64,000 nucleotides of DNA, taken from the NCBI GenBank assembly GCA_030220185.1, contig JASPKZ010007283.1, positions 1,852,001-1,916,000 of the forward strand, in the 5' to 3' direction. The position numbers were made by a program, and so were the translations under genes. Below, piece by piece: positions 31,595 through 42,839 of this stretch. The notes beneath the pieces are model-generated. The model ran no database searches. It saw only the letters and a program-made list of their open reading frames with translations, and was not told the DNA's origin. The stretch is from Diploptera punctata (taxonomy: Eukaryota; Arthropoda; Insecta; Blattodea; Blaberidae). The first letter of the stretch is position 1; the number at the start of each line of letters is the position of its first letter.

Positions 31595-32240
31595 CTCTTC
31601 CGTTATGTGAGTAAAAATAATTCTGGCATTAATTTCACACGTGTTATCAAAACAATATGTAGTTTAAGTGAATTTAGTGACTTGTAAGACATGCGGTACA
31701 ATGCATGTGTCTATAATAAACAGAGTTGGTGTTGTCATTAGCTGAGACTTGTGTTTGCTTTGTTTCTAACATGATTACACGTGTTTACACAAGCGTCTAA
31801 GATCTTCCTCACAAGCTGCTTATCAACTGTTACACTCTACACTCCATCTTGATTCCAAGGACCATTCTCAATGTTCCTTGAGGAAGAAGTAACATACTGC
31901 GCTTATATTATCGTTAATGGAGAATTTCGAAGGAATGAAGCTATTAAAAACATTTGTTTTCAATTTTTTACAGATTGCTATAGATTCTACTTGCTAGACA
32001 CCGATAAAAACCATAACAATTTTTTTTAAATATATAAGCAGAGGGGGCAGATGCTAATGGAATTTCCGGATCTTTGATCTGGTCAAAAACTCTGATGGAA
32101 CTGATATTTAACCTCTGTGGTGAAATTCCGTGAAGTCCGGAGTGTCTACCTTAACCAAATCCATTCTCCTCACCTCCAAGTGGGCCTCTCGTGACCTTCT
32201 TAAGATCTGTGAAGGTTTTAAGATGCAAAAGAGAGAGTGG
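31595..32240. other. Unassigned AT-rich stretch
   Basis: No gene, TIR or tRNA box recognised. Confidence 0.5.
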
Positions 32241-32302
32241 GGTGTAGAAAGAAACGGGAAGCTACCACACCTATACATCCCTAGTAAAGCTGCAAACATG
32301 GC

Positions 32303-32575
32303 ATGATGAGTTTTTCAACGATAAATGAAGATGTGCTAGACAGAGTGGGTGAAGGAAGAACAATACTGGAACTCATAAAGAAGAGGAAAATAATTTGGAT
32401 TGGCCACTGGCTTAGAAGAAACTGCCTGCTTACGGATGCCCTAGAAGGAATGATCAACGGAAACAAAGTGGCAGAAAAAGACATCAGATGATAGACAATA
32501 TTAAAATAAATGGTTTGTATGGGGATATAAAAAGGAAAGCTCGGTTCAGGTGCTCTTGGGCAGAACACTATTGTA
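32303..32575 (+). mobile_element. C-terminal fragment of an RTE-type element (family D)
   Basis: Open frame 32303-32491 reads MSFSTINEDVLDRVGEGRT, LIKKRKIIWIGHWLRR, and ALEGMINGNKVAEKD, the 'I.W.GH.lRr..ll...leG' C-terminal pattern of RTE-like elements. It continues in another frame with a block equivalent to 'i.nglY.d.kr.a.dr...r'. The 60 bp before it (32245-32300) is a fragment of SINE S3. Confidence 0.65.
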
Positions 32576-32603
32576 TATAGGTATATAAGCTTATACAGGA
32601 CTT

Positions 32604-32644
<41 letters not shown>
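32604..32644. repeat. (TA)n(TG)n microsatellite
   Basis: About 20 bp of TA units followed by 20 bp of TG units. Confidence 0.9.
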
Positions 32645-32685
32645 ATACGTCTTTAAAACATTTCTTAAACACAAACAGGCAATAC

Positions 32686-33135
32686 TAACTTACTGAGGCA
32701 TCAAACCAGTAAGTACATAACCGCGCGGACATAAGCTGTCCATAGTTCCCTATCGTCAGCTAATGCTTTCAATCATCCTTTGTATTATCTTTCTTCAAAT
32801 CATGGAAAATGTTATTTTCTCACATCATCCTTGGCCACCTTACTGGGCGCTTTCTTCTGCTTTTTCTACATGAAGTTTCCATATCTGCCATTCATTCTCC
32901 ATTTGTGCGACATGTCCTACCCATCGCAGTCGACAAGACTTAATTATTTTTATTGTATCTAATTTTGAATAAAGATCATGTAGCTCACTGTTATTTAGTC
33001 TTCTCCATTGGCTTGTCTATTCATATCTCTTTGGTCCAAAATTTTTCCTAAGAACTTTATTTTCAAATATACGTAATATTTTCTCCAGTCTTAAAATAAG
33101 AGTCTGTGTTTCGCATCCATATCAAACAGCCATAT
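32686..33135 (-). mobile_element. Family A 3' fragment
   Basis: On the minus strand it spans the family from the thumb domain to the end: the plus-strand words 'ccgcgcggacataagct', 'ccttactgggcgctttcttctg', 'cgacatgtcctacccatcgcag', 'cttctccattggcttgtc', 'tctctttggtccaaaattttt' and 'gtttcgcatccatat' match 61820-62240 in order. Truncated after 'catccatatca'. Diverged by many substitutions. Confidence 0.8.
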
Positions 33136-33403
33136 GGTAAAGTATGTTACGAAAGGTAAGGTCGAGTTGGTAACCAACAAAATCAGAAACAGGAAGAAAC
33201 CTGAAGTGAAACTATGAAGCTCTAGTAATCACAATTTCAGTGTTTTCGGCTTTATCATTGCAATAAAACGAAAAAGGTATTAAAAATCACGAAAGGTTGT
33301 AATTGTTGAGATGGTTGTCATTTTAAACAATTGAAAAATCTTTATAAGTTTTCATCAATCCTACTTGGTAACACCGAAAATGGTCACAAAAAAATGTATT
33401 AAC

Positions 33404-34888
33404 TAGGGTGGGCGGAACAAATCAATTTTTTATTTATTGTAATAACGCGGAAGGGTTGCGAATTATATAAACAAAAATATTTAAAATTATCAAAATCGGT
33501 TGACGCGAAAATGCTCTAAAATTTGACAAAATATGAAAAGAAAACTTCATTTTTGCGATTATTTCTGTAATTTTTTAATTAAATGTTTTCATAATGTAAT
33601 AGTTTGTAACGTTTTCAAATAGAGCCTAAAAGCATTGTGTTTTTATTTGGTTTAGATCCATTGATATCTTCCGATCGCACATAAGTCCCAAAATGTGCCA
33701 AAATATTGAAAAAAGTTAGATGTTTATGCACTTTGGAATTTGATAAGTAATTAGTATTCAAATTTAATAGCCGTAGTACTTTTTCACACGAAATGATCAT
33801 TAGATAGAAAAAAAACTGTCAAAAACGGAATAGGAAAAATTGGAGCGGTAGACAAAAGTGAAACAAACAAGCGTAAGAAAGCATTAGAAAGGAAGTTACG
33901 TGACAGTCATTTATACGTAGAAGATTTTTCAAAACCCTCATGCTCACATTCTGCTTTACATTTAGTCGAAATTGAAGATGAAGGACGTTGTCTTCCTAGT
34001 GATAGAAACCAAGATTATACAGTTCAAACAAAAAAAGAAATTCTAAACCTATTTGGCAGATGAGAGTTCAGTTAAATCTACTGCAATAGTAAGCAACCGT
34101 TATTGTTTTTTCCTGTGATCGAACGGAATGGTTTTTAGCCCACCCAGATCACTTACTGTTAGTCATGACTCAAGATGATAAGAAGAAACACATAAGAGAG
34201 CTCGGACTTGAAAGAATTCTGAAGGCAAGGCAGTTAGATGCAAGAAGGAAAACAGTAAGAACATTCACACCACCAAAAATCAACTTCAATGCGCAAGAAT
34301 ACTCAGAAATAATCAACTGGATGAACTGTGAATTATCTTCTTACCCATTGTTGGTAAACATCAGTGACGACGAGATCAAATCACACATCGACAGTGACTC
34401 AATCCCTGACTGGAACATTACTTTCAAGCAACCCCCAGTTCACACGCAGGCTATTGAACGCTGTGTGAAACTACTGCACTGCTGTCCAGATCATCCGTGC
34501 CTATCTTCACCAGCAAATCAGTCTACAAAGTACCTTCGGCTACAAAATAGAGAACAGTACTAATGGACAGGATTACTATGGATGTATGCGCGACTGAAAG
34601 ATATCAACTGATCCAAATCAAATTAAAACACAATGTTTTTAGGCTCTATTTGAAGACGTTACAAACTAATACATTACGAAAACATCTAATTCGAAAATTT
34701 AAAAAATGATCGCAAAAATGATTATTTTTTTCATATTTTGTGAAACTTTAGAACCTTTGCGCGACCGGAAGATGTCAACAGATTTTGGTAATGTTGTTTT
34801 TCTTTTCTTTTGTTTGTATAATTCGCAACTTTTCCGCGCTATTACAATTTCGAAATAAAAAAAAGATGAGTTTTTTCTGTCCACTCTA
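33404..34888. mobile_element. DNA transposon with ~290-bp terminal inverted repeats and 8-bp target duplication
   Basis: Left end TAGGGTGGGCGG at 33404 and right end (reverse complement) TAGAGTGGACAG at 34888 begin long inverted repeats (33404-33690 and 34578-34888). Shared blocks include 'gttgcgaattata.aaacaaaa', 'caaaatatgaaaa', 'ttttgcgat.attt', and 'tcaaatagagcctaaaa.cattgtgtt'. Flanks are gtattaac (33396-33403) and atattaac (34889-34896), 7 of 8 matching, as for hAT-type 8-bp duplications. The 890-bp interior contains a 132-codon frame but no transposase-length gene, so the copy is non-autonomous. Confidence 0.75.
34165..34563 (+). CDS. Open frame inside the long-TIR transposon, probably C-terminal part of an element protein
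   Basis: 132 codons starting MTQDDKKKHIRELGLERIL, with ARRKTVRTFTPPKINFNAQ, YSEIINWMNCELSSYPLL, SDDEIKSHIDSDSIPDWN and PVHTQAIERCVKLL. The 'HTQ..ERCVKL' ending resembles a family of arthropod transposon-encoded proteins that I know only by this motif. There the motif is followed by an 'NRDGFIR'-like segment that is absent here, so this copy is likely frameshifted after CVKLL. It lies wholly between the TIRs. No catalytic motif can be pointed to. Confidence 0.4.
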   Translation: MTQDDKKKHIRELGLERILKARQLDARRKTVRTFTPPKINFNAQEYSEIINWMNCELSSYPLLVNISDDEIKSHIDSDSIPDWNITFKQPPVHTQAIERCVKLLHCCPDHPCLSSPANQSTKYLRLQNREQY

Positions 34889-35064
34889 ATATTAACGTTA
34901 AGACCTATACATATACCCCATACGTCTTCGTGGGGACACGGGTGCTTCATAACGGTATTTTCTTAACCAAGTTAATATAATTACGCTTACTTTCCTACTG
35001 GTTTGAATGAGCACATCTCCTCAATGAGGCAACTCAGCTATTACTTAGATAGATGAAGATAGGT

Positions 35065-35255
35065 TAAATTTTGTACAGAGGCTTTATTTATTCAGGCTTG
35101 CGATTAGTTTACGAGCTTGGAAATCTTCATATTCGGGACCCACGACCCAAAGTCACTCCCGAAGGACATGTCCCTTGGATTTTTCCACCCTGAAAATCCA
35201 TCGACCCCAGTCAGACTTGAACCCGCGACCTTCGGTGCTAGAGCCAAGGAACATC
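35065..35255 (-). mobile_element. tRNA-derived SINE, family S4
   Basis: Minus strand: B box GGTTCAAGTCTGACTGGGG region at about 35205-35225, then 'gtcgatggattttcagggtgg', 'aagggacatgtccttcgggag' and the tail. The head upstream (35226-35255) retains 'ggctctagcaccgaaggtcgcg'. Matches 28980-29192 and 26140-26470. Confidence 0.75.
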
Positions 35256-35496
35256 AACGTTAAACTAATACAGAGTAAATCAACACATTGTAGATTATTA
35301 TATAGCAGGCGTAGAATGCAAGCTTCTACATACATTAGATTTATGTATAAGTCTAATTATTGTACTTGTTTACTCGTAGACCAGGCCTTAAGGTTATAAG
35401 ACCTTGAGATTAAATAAACCAATTATAGTTATTATTCTAGCGGCCGCAAAATTATTTGAATCTTCTCAGCACTTAACAATCCAGTTTGTTAATAGG

Positions 35497-35823
35497 TAGA
35501 GCTGAAAATAAGTAGTGGTTATAGGCTATGCTGCATCGTTCTTAGACCGCTATGTTTACAAACTGCATGTTGACACGCCCACCCGGGAGAGACTTTTAGT
35601 ACAGTCCGCTTTGTGTAGGAATGGACTCATCTTTGCGTAATTTTTGTTTCGGCATTCTGATACAACCACACGTCACGTAAACAGGTCTATTACTGAGGAG
35701 AGTCGAACATACACACTCTCCGCTCCGAGCAGGCAGTGGAGACGCTCGACAAAGACACGCATTTTGTAAACAATATGTATAGAAATTGGTTACTATCCTG
35801 ATACCGATACTTTTTCAGCCCTA
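35497..35823. mobile_element. hAT-like MITE, 327 bp
   Basis: Left end TAGAGCTGAAAATA and right end (reverse complement) TAGGGCTGAAAAAG form imperfect TIRs, 11 of the first 12 positions equal. The flanking sequences are ttaatagg (35489-35496) and ttaataag (35824-35831), an 8-bp duplication with one change. TIRs starting YAGRG with 8-bp duplications are characteristic of hAT transposons. The interior has no coding frame, so movement would have needed a transposase in trans. Confidence 0.75.
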
Positions 35824-36289
35824 TTAATAAGCAAAATCGGTCCATTAAGGGGGACTATAATCTAAAGCGGATAAATAAATAAATAAAATAAAAAAATTTA
35901 AATAACTCAAACTGCCACAGCTATCCATTTATAGGAACGGAACCGTGGATATGCCTTTGAAATAAAACGGCGAAATTATTCTGAAAAAATAAGTGAAATC
36001 TGATCATTAGGCGTGGAAGTTTAACTGAGGGCCGAAATCGTTGTAGCGACGAAAATGTTTGTTTTCTCGTAACGTAACTGATACGTACGATTTAAGCATA
36101 AAAAATGAAGATAGATACCGTAAACCAGCACAATCGGACCATAAATTAGACTTGCTTGTCGGATCTTGTTTAATTTGTAATGTTCCCCATTGTTTTAGTT
36201 TGTTTTATGTTAATACTAGACATCGATGTATCGATACAGACTGACAAAAGCACGTTAATACGGCTTTTTGCCCGTCCATTTTACTATAA

Positions 36290-36500
36290 TAGAATCCTAA
36301 TAATCGTGAGTTCCGAAACTTAAGATTTTCGGATTATTAAAGAACCTTAAGATTTAATTTCAGTCTCTGAGAAAAATTGAATCGACCTTCTTCAATCAAG
36401 TGATACTTTAGTTGCGTACTAGGAGTATCTTTGAGGCTACGAGCTAACCACTTGTCAATTTGTGGTATCTGTAACTAAACCAGGTTGGTTAAGTAAAGCT
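36290..36500 (+). repeat. SINE family S4, 5'-truncated body and tail
   Basis: 'aagattttcggattat', 'agtctctgagaaaaattgaat', 'gaggctacgagctaaccacttgtca', and 'gtaactaaaccaggttggttaagta' match the distal part of the copy at 26270-26470. Confidence 0.6.
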
Positions 36501-36509
36501 CTTTCCCTA

Positions 36510-38155
36510 CGTACGGATGCAAAGGTATGAACAGACTGTCTACTACAATATTGTGTTCTGAAACACCCTGTTTGGCAATCACAGGTCGAATCCAGTAGAC
36601 ATATACCAGAGGAAACTTGGTAGGCAAACGGTATTTACTCGCTCCGTGGGTTTAGTGGTCACAACTCTAGCAGTACCTTGCTGCGGTCTCTAGTTAACCT
36701 GTCTGTCATTCAGTGTTGAAAGACACACCTAATGGGAATAAGCTTTCGCAATGTATTTTTTATATTCTGTTACTATGGGAACAGATTGTTGTCTTGCTAT
36801 ATTATTTTTCTCCAAAATTATGAAATCTACTAGGCCTACATCAAACGCATTTCAAGTTACTTAATAAGTTGTTCAAAATGGTCCCCATTTACTACCTGAC
36901 AGTGGTATAGTCCAAGTCTGAATTCTTCTTGAACATGTTTATTGGGTTGTGAAATATCTCTGTCCTTTCTCTGATCATAAAGACCTTACTCTGGAAGTAC
37001 TCCAATAGAAGAAGAAAATTTAACTTTTCTCATAGAAACAAAAACAAGTTAAAACATGTAAAATGTTGCATCAATAGACAGAACATAGCTGCTACCTTAG
37101 GGAAAATAATAAAATACATATAAGTTGCCATTTAAAAATCGTGCCAATGATGTTACGCCCTGCGTAATATTTACTGAAGCTTTTTTAATTGAAAAATTAT
37201 CCTTAATCATTAAATTTTATATGCCTGTATTTTTTTCAAATTTATATATATTTTTTATTTTCTTTGTATTATGCGTTTTTTATGAAAATATGTGTGTATG
37301 CACATGTACATATATAATCATTAGGAAGTGGCTCGGAACTGTTTTCAATAACTACAACACGAGTTTTCACTAAAACTTTAAATCTTACTTTAAATGAAGC
37401 ACAATTATTCTCCCTTTACACTGTCACGTATTATCATTGTTCTACAAGTTCTTGACTTCGCAGCATCACTCTTGTTTTCTCTAACAACTCGCTAATACAG
37501 TTAACTTCCTCAGTGACTTTAATCTTCACTCCCACAATTAGGACTTACTCCGGTCCGTATCGCATTCGTTTATACATAGGAGCGTCGAGCCATCTGGAAA
37601 AACTGCCGCCAGGACCCTCGAGCCTTTCGATAAATAGATCCTTTTCGAGTTGAAACTTAGAGATTCTGATTATTCTATAAAACAGTGCATAGACACATCT
37701 GGAAGGCTCGCTGCGGGTGCACTGTGACTCGTGATTTGTGAACATGAGGATAGACTTGGAGCAATGAAAATCTCCCTGCGTCTGCAAAACATCATAAGGT
37801 AGCAGCAATAATGTGGTACTTTTCTTGAAATAATATATATTTATATACACACACAATGTTCAGGTCATTTATGACTTTCTAAACACAGTAATTAGTCCCA
37901 TTCTATTTTGAATTACAATATTAAGCTATCTGCATTACAATTTAACATTTTCCAATAATGCTCTTTTAACACAGTTCCAATAATAGATCATATTATTTTC
38001 ACAATATCATTATAATATTATACTGCATTACAATGTTATGAAATTTATAGGGATTTATGTTTGCAGCCACTTTTTTTATCTTATTTAATGGGAGTCGGCC
38101 ATAAAGTTGGATTAAAAGTAACTTGTAATCAAAAAAATATACCAATGGTTATTTT
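36510..38155. other. Unassigned region
   Basis: A TATAAAA word at 37675-37681 with GC-richer sequence on both sides (37550-37760) could be an old LTR or promoter, but no repeat or coding sequence supports it. The rest is AT-rich with nothing recognised. Confidence 0.35.
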
Positions 38156-38269
38156 ACATCTTCTTCTTCTTCTTCATTAATGATGCAATAAAAATAAGGC
38201 CTCAACTTCTCTCACAGGTTACCTCCAACCTCCACTATTTTCTATTTTAGCGTCATTTTGCAACTTCCT

Positions 38270-38650
38270 GTTGTTCTGTGTACTTCTCCTGTAGTGCTAT
38301 AGCATTGCTCAACCCTTGGCTACGCTGACACTTCAACTTCATTCTTTTATATGTGCAGTGTCCCTTCCAGGTTCCTCCTATCCAGAATACTGGTCCCATT
38401 TCATGTAGCGCTACAACGCAAGGCAGGCCTCGGCTTCTCTCAAACGTTGACTCCAATCTCATTTCAACCTTCTGCTAACTACCGTACTTCTCCCATCTTC
38501 TGTAGCTCTATAGTCAATATTAGACCTTGGTCTTTTTCACACATTGTCTTTATTCTTCTCTATTTATAGGTTCTCTTTCCAAGTTTCTGATATCCAGTAG
38601 GCTATACTTCTCCCATCTTCTCTAACTCCAGGAAATCAATTTTTCTTTGT
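38270..38650. repeat. Degenerate tandem repeat, unit ~100-118 bp, about four units
   Basis: Unit starts can be aligned at about 38280 (tacttctcctgtagtgctatag), 38387 (tactggtcccatttcatgtagc), 38485 (tacttctcccatcttctgtagc) and 38603 (tacttctcccatcttctctaac). Between them, 'cctcggcttctctcaaacgttgac' and 'ccttggtctttttcacacattgtc' also align. It is non-coding, strongly pyrimidine-rich on the plus strand. Confidence 0.55.
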
Positions 38651-39336
38651 TTTACCGAATTGCCTGTTTTTATACATTTTTCCTTTTAATGATTTTAAAG
38701 TTTTCATCCTTAACACATGATCTGCTCTATTACATTTTCTCAATTTGACTTCCCTATTACAGTGTGCTCTTTGTATGCCCTATTATATGGCTATATTTTA
38801 TTATTGCATCTAATTCTTCATATGTCGTAATTATTTTTCAACCGAAATTATCCTCACTACCTTACTATTAAAAGTATTCAATATATATTTATATATTCTT
38901 TGTTGTGATTTTATTTATGTAATATTTTTTTAAGACTTGTGATTTTTAACCTTGGAAAATGCTTTAAAATTTTCACGAAAATTGTAATTATCTAAAACCA
39001 TTAAATTTGAATTAATTTATAAATGACGGAACGTCACATTACATCATATTACTGTACAGTTTTCTCAACTGTAAAAAAAAAGTTAACTTTTAGCAACAGA
39101 ATATCGGAATTGTAACGCATAGATGATTCGTTGCCTTTTGAATTTCACGGGTGAACGGATGTCTCAAATCTCGCCTTATAAGACGAAAATGATTCGGTGT
39201 CGCGAATTTTGAGCCGAGTGTCCTACTCGCAGCGACCTCTCCTGCTTTCTCGCAGGATCGGTTTGGCGACTGTTTCAGTTGCGACCAGTGACATGCTGTT
39301 CGGCCGCTCTAGAAGTTTCTTGGCAACTTTTTCACT

Positions 39337-39368
39337 TATTTAAGATTAGATGGACAGCTCGGTCAGTT
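39337..39368 (+). promoter_or_regulatory. Candidate RNA polymerase II core promoter (TATA-like plus initiator)
   Basis: TATTTAA at 39338-39343 (within ttatttaag) is followed 28 bp later by TCAGTT (39363-39368), the arthropod initiator consensus. The upstream 200 bp are GC-richer than the surroundings. No gene downstream could be found; the nearest coding remnant (39608 on) is on the opposite strand. It may belong to a lost element or LTR. Confidence 0.35.
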
Positions 39369-39599
39369 AGTTGTGATCCTGCAAGCGATGAGTGAGCTGT
39401 GAACTGTAGACCGATGGTTTTGGAAGTCAGTGCTCCTGTAAGTGTGATGAAATACTGTCTTATGTGGAAGACTTAAAGCAAAATAATCATATAATTTTTT
39501 TTATTTATAATGATAAATTACTGCATGCTCCATTGCATGGCGCAATACTACATGCATGTTGTAGCAGTTACATCTTTTGTCTGCACTATTTAATGTATA

Positions 39600-40205
39600 T
39601 TATGTTTTTATTTTATTAGAGAGTCAAAGTCTAAACTATTTACAAATTTCTGAAAATGTTTTAAGAATTTGGCGACTAGTTCACTTTTATTTGTTGGCCA
39701 CGTTCCGCCTGCCCTAGTAATATTTGTTTCTAGCACTTTCCTATGACTGTTTAGCACTTCGCATTCGTACGAAATGTGATCGACTGTCTGTGCGTTTCTG
39801 TTGCAGATGCAGGTCGTATCTTCTATTATCTTGAATCTTTGTAGATATGCACCGATTTTGCCGTTTCCTGTGGTTAGAACTGTGATGTTGTGTGTAAGGG
39901 TGATGTTTGACTTTAGTCTATGCTGTACACTAGGGAAGAATGATTTTGTAATAGCACCTTTTGTTGTAGTTTGCCACTCTGTTGCCCATTTCTCTACACT
40001 ATTGTCCATTAGAGCTCTTTTGACCGCACTCGGAGGTGTTCTGCTGAATGCGATTTCTTCTTCGCTGCTACTTGCTGCTTGTTTGGCCAGACTGTCCGCC
40101 ATTTCATTGCCTTCGTTTCCGTTGTGGGCTTTCACCCAAGTGAAGTGAAGTTCCCAATCTTGCTGCTGTAGATGCGTCGTAATCTTTCTGATTCCGTCAT
40201 ATGAT
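39600..40205 (-). pseudogene. RNase H and C-terminus of an I/R1-type non-LTR retrotransposon
   Basis: The minus-strand frame has the RNase H block LHFTWVKAHNGNEGNEMADSL followed by AKQAASSSEEE, in which WVKAH.G..GNE.AD carries the last catalytic histidine and aspartate. After about 90 residues comes a Cys/His motif CICNRNAQTVDHISYEC and the stop at 39608. RNase H followed by such a motif is found in I, R1 and Loa-type elements, which degrade the RNA template during integration. The reverse transcriptase is missing: the element is truncated near 40205, where the frame runs on into unrelated AT-rich sequence. The open frame itself has no stop, so decay is limited. Confidence 0.75.
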
Positions 40206-40614
40206 TGTAAATAAGTTAGTGGGAAATAAATAAAAAAAATAAATTTTATATAAAATCGATATGAACTTATTAAACATGTTTTACATCCCAGAGACAATAT
40301 AAAAATATATCCAGGGACTGTTAATGTTTTACCTTTCACATTTTAAATAAAAAAATACGACAAATATATTTTCGAAAAATACTTTTGTATGTAATTTATT
40401 TACAAAATATGTTTCTTTTTAAATATTATGTTATGGAGTCTGCTATAAGTTCTCCTCCAAATAGCGAGTAAAGTGTCCTGAAAATTTCAGTCCTAACCTA
40501 AAATAGTTCCTGAGGTAAGTGTGCTAATATGTTGAAAACATTTAGTTTTTCTTCAGGTACTTAAAAATTAATTAAGAACGTCTGTTTGGAAAAGTTGCCG
40601 ATGGAATTTTAGAT

Positions 40615-40930
40615 GGGACAATCTAAGTAGCACGTCCGCCGGGAGGTACTTTAAGCCGTGGGTCCTGAGTTCGGTCCGCCGGGAGGTACTTTAAGCCGTG
40701 GGTCCTGAGTCCGATGATTTTCGGGCTCGTAAATGAACGTTAATTCTGATAAAAGTGGCCCCTAAACAAACTTTACAGACCTTCAACATCAAAACAAGTA
40801 ATTCGCTACTAGATGTCCCATTGCATCGGTATGCTGATCACGTACCATCTGAAGGGAAATAATCGTAACTAAATCTCCATGGACTAGAAACTCCTATCAA
40901 AAGGAGCGGCTGTGAGGCCAACAAGTAAGT
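40615..40930 (+). repeat. SINE family S4 body with an internal 37-bp tandem duplication
   Basis: 'gtccgccgggaggtacttta agccgtgggtcctgag' occurs twice back to back (about 40637-40674 and 40675-40711). The rest follows the S4 body: 'gattttcgggctcgtaaatgaac', 'tctgata', 'tgctgatcacgtacc'. The element end is near the 'gtgaggccaacaagtaagtaa' word. Confidence 0.6.
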
Positions 40931-40989
40931 AATGACTACGTGTTAAGATTTCATTTTATTACTTATTATTGAAGATAATTAAGTATGGC

Positions 40990-42405
40990 CCAAAAATTTA
41001 ATAGGTAGATTGAGGGACTTGTTTAATAAGTGCATTGCAATACAGAAGATTCCTGATGAATGGGAAATAAGCTACATTGTACCAACATACAAGAAGGGTG
41101 ATAGAAGAGACGCAAAGTACTACAGAGGACTAAATATAAATAACACATTATATAGGATATTTACGAAGTTATAAAGATATATTAAAGACAAAATAGGAAA
41201 ATGGATTCAGACCGGGAAGGTCATGTGTTGACAATATATTTGCAGTCCAACAGTTTATTGAAAAACGGACTGCAGTTGGAGAAGAAACCCATTTGTCAAT
41301 GATAGATTTAGAGAAAGCTTATGACTCAGTTCCGAGGAACAAATTATGGGAAGTATTGGAGAAATACAATATTGATAGAAACCTAATAGAAATTATTAAA
41401 CAAATTTATAAAGATAACTCCGCTTATGCTAAAATTGGAAATATGATATCTAATCCTATAAAAACCACAAAGGGATTGAAACATGGGTGCAGTCTATCAC
41501 CAATTTTATTTAATATTTATGTAGAATATATATTAATAAAATGGAAACAAAGCTGCAAATGTATGGGTATCCCAATAGTCAACAGATTTTTGCTGACATT
41601 ACAATTTGCTGATGATCAACTCGTTTTAGCGCAAGACAAATTTGATATGGAATTCATGATAAAAAGGTTGAAAAACACATATGAATCATGGGGTCTCACA
41701 GTAAATTTACAAAGAAAAACAGAATATCTGGCAGTAAATAGCAATGAAAGAGAAAATTTAATATTGGAGGAATGAATCCAAATAAAGCAAGTGAAACAAA
41801 CTAAATATTTGGGAATAAGTATGGATAATATTGAAGGTATAGGTAAAGAGAATATAAAACATAGAATTGAATTGAGTAGCAAAATAATATCATCGTTAAA
41901 TTCCATATGGTGGGATAAGAATATTTGAAAAGACACAAAAAATATATTGATAAAACATTGGTGGAATGGGGGAATGTGTTGCAATATATGGACGTGCGGT
42001 ATGGACAATTAATAAGTACTACAAGAATAGACTAATAGCTCTAGAAATGGATTATTTACGCAGAAGTGCCAGAAAGTTAAAATTATAACATGTCACAAAT
42101 AAGGAAATTTGAAATATAATGGAAGCAGAAGAAAGCATAATTGAAAGAATCGAGAAGGAATTAAAGTGGTTAGGACATGTTTAAAGAATGAAAGATAAGC
42201 GATGGCCAAAGCAACTGTATCAATGGCATCCGATCAGAAGGAGGAAGAGAGGGAGACCGAAATTAACATGGAAGGAAAAAATGAAGACATTAATGCAAGC
42301 AAGAGGGCTAAGCATTGAAGATGCCCAAGAACGTAGGCTTTGGAGGCTTGGCACGGGAAGACGGCAGCAGCTGTAAAAAGCCGAAGATAGATAGATTATC
42401 GAAGA
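40990..42405 (+). mobile_element. RTE-type retrotransposon family C, 5'-truncated
   Basis: Starts within the reverse transcriptase fingers (LFNKCIAIQKIPDEWEI, IVPTYKKGDRRDAKYYRG) and runs to the C-terminus, ending in 'gccgaagatagatagat', a short simple repeat. A related 3' fragment is at 17755-18010. Several frameshifts and stops; the palm domain is one open frame (see 41293-41775). Confidence 0.8.
41293..41775 (+). pseudogene. Reverse transcriptase palm of family C
   Basis: 160 open codons with SMIDLEKAYDSVPRNKLW (first catalytic aspartate), TTKGLKHGCSLSPILFNIY and LQFADDQLVLAQD (F-A-D-D catalytic box). The two aspartates are present, so the active site is intact, but flanking frames are broken: stop after LILEE, and 'MKDKRWPKQLYQW ... 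GRPKLTWKEKMKTLM' continues in another frame at 42188-42376. Confidence 0.8.
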
Positions 42406-42559
42406 TGATTAGATTGTACCTCGCTATAGCTATATGATGGCAAAATTTGAATAATTAAAAATATACAATCTGAATGGTTTAACATATTATTTTTAAAGCT
42501 AAAATAACTTTAATTAACACAACAATATAATAATGTCTTGCAGTTAGGAATAGATGTAT

Positions 42560-42700
42560 GGTTAACTAACTAACTCACTGGCACTATCGAACCTGTAGTT
42601 CACGGCCGCGCGGATGTAAGCTCTCCATATATCCCTCTCCTGAGCCAATGTTTTCCAATCACTTCCTGTATAATCTACTTTCGTCAACTCATAGTTAATG
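42560..42700 (-). mobile_element. Short family A 3' end
   Basis: 140 bp: (TTAAC)n-like start, 'tcactggcactatcgaacctgtagtt', 'ggccgcgcggatgtaagctc', to 'tcatagttaatg'. It corresponds to the last 140 bp of family A. Confidence 0.85.
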
Positions 42701-42839
42701 TATGGTTAGGAGTTACTTTTTACTTGTCTTCACAACCGATGCCCCTTAAATACATCCGCTTATGTTGCATATTCTACAGAGAGAGAATAATAAATTGAAT
42801 TGTGAAAGAATTGCACAGGTTATCCGTGCCGTGTCGCTG

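Noticed and set aside
37545..37760. Solo LTR with TATAAAA
   Set aside because: No second copy, no TG...CA ends with target duplication and no primer-binding site could be found; kept only as a note.
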